A DNA stretch of 5,940 nt from Bacillota bacterium (GTDB taxonomy: Bacteria > Bacillota > Bacilli > Bacillales_B > DSM-18226). The translations under genes and the position numbers were made by a program. The stretch lies in the NCBI GenBank assembly GCA_021821235.1, contig JAKACS010000228.1:1-5940 (forward strand), in the 5' to 3' direction. Of the stretch, positions 5,852-5,940 are shown one piece after another (positions within the stretch are counted from its first letter, which is position 1; the number at the start of each line of letters is the position of its first letter). The notes under the pieces are model-generated. The model did not search any database, was not told where the DNA came from, and worked only from the letters and a program-made list of their open reading frames with translations.

Positions 5852-5940
5852 ATGATTAACCGATTGCAAAGGAAGTCATTAAGCATCTTATTAATACTGG
5901 CCATGGTCGTTAATCTCTTCTTGCCATTCGTATCACAGCA
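5852..5940 (+). CDS. 5' end of an exported protein (partial, runs off the window)
   Basis: Twenty-nine complete codons are present before the window ends. They begin MINRLQRKSLSILLILAM and continue with a hydrophobic stretch to FLPFVSQ. A short basic start (R4, R7, K8) followed by about 18 mostly hydrophobic residues and then a polar turn is a Sec signal peptide or, less likely, an N-terminal membrane anchor. The ATG has a good ribosome binding site 8 nt upstream. The mature part lies outside the window, so no function can be assigned. Its position, same strand and 102 nt after an SLH gene without an intervening terminator, suggests another surface or secreted protein of the same unit. Proteins with this style of leader in bacilli are often large multidomain exoproteins, but that is a guess. 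Confidence 0.75.
   Translation, partial: MINRLQRKSLSILLILAMVVNLFLPFVSQ

Noticed and set aside
1..5940. CRISPR array, tRNA or rRNA gene, insertion sequence or prophage genes
   Set aside because: No regularly spaced repeats, no tRNA-like cloverleaf or rRNA sequence, no transposase or phage protein motifs were seen. The repeated protein segments are all SLH domains.

Overview
The window looks like chromosomal DNA of a low- to mid-GC, Gram-positive, endospore-type Firmicute, most likely Bacillaceae or a close relative. The reasons are strong AGGAGG/GAGGTGAT-type ribosome binding sites, use of GTG and TTG starts, Bacillus-style sigma-A promoter elements, a classic intrinsic terminator, and three consecutive genes for surface proteins with S-layer homology (SLH) domains. 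Genus and species cannot be fixed from the sequence. All genes are on the + strand and every encoded protein begins with a Sec-type signal peptide, so this is a cell-surface/exoprotein locus.

Layout. 1-144: AT-rich leader with a well-formed promoter (-35 at 47-52, -10 at 70-75). 145-2229: a large secreted protein with an unrecognised N-terminal domain bracketed by two cysteines, a proline-rich hinge, a beta-rich module and three canonical C-terminal SLH domains; it is closed by a strong intrinsic terminator (2237-2279). 2280-2464: an AT-rich intergenic region with a 60-bp imperfect palindrome and an extended -10 promoter. 2465-4603: an SLH-anchored 5'-nucleotidase/UDP-sugar hydrolase-type enzyme (UshA family) with complete metal-binding and substrate-binding motifs. 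4604-4672: a short gap with a 17-bp hairpin that lacks a U-tract. 4673-5749: a smaller SLH protein whose SLH region is a close paralogue of that in the nucleotidase, but which carries no enzyme domain and ends in a short beta-solenoid-like segment. 5750-5851: a gap with no clear promoter or terminator. 5852-5940: the start of another exported protein, cut by the window edge.

How they may work together (inference). The first gene appears to be its own transcription unit. The nucleotidase, the enzyme-less SLH protein and the cropped exported protein read as one unit driven from about 2375-2383. All mature products would lie outside the membrane, with the SLH domains holding them to secondary cell-wall polymer. 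The enzyme would hydrolyse extracellular nucleotides or nucleotide sugars, giving nucleosides and phosphate for uptake. The roles of the two non-enzymatic SLH proteins are unknown.

There is no RNA gene, CRISPR array, insertion sequence or prophage gene that I can support. The novel-looking points are the cysteine-bracketed domain of the first protein and the base-composition break inside that gene, the palindrome upstream of the nucleotidase, and the apparently abbreviated beta-solenoid protein next to the surface nucleotidase.
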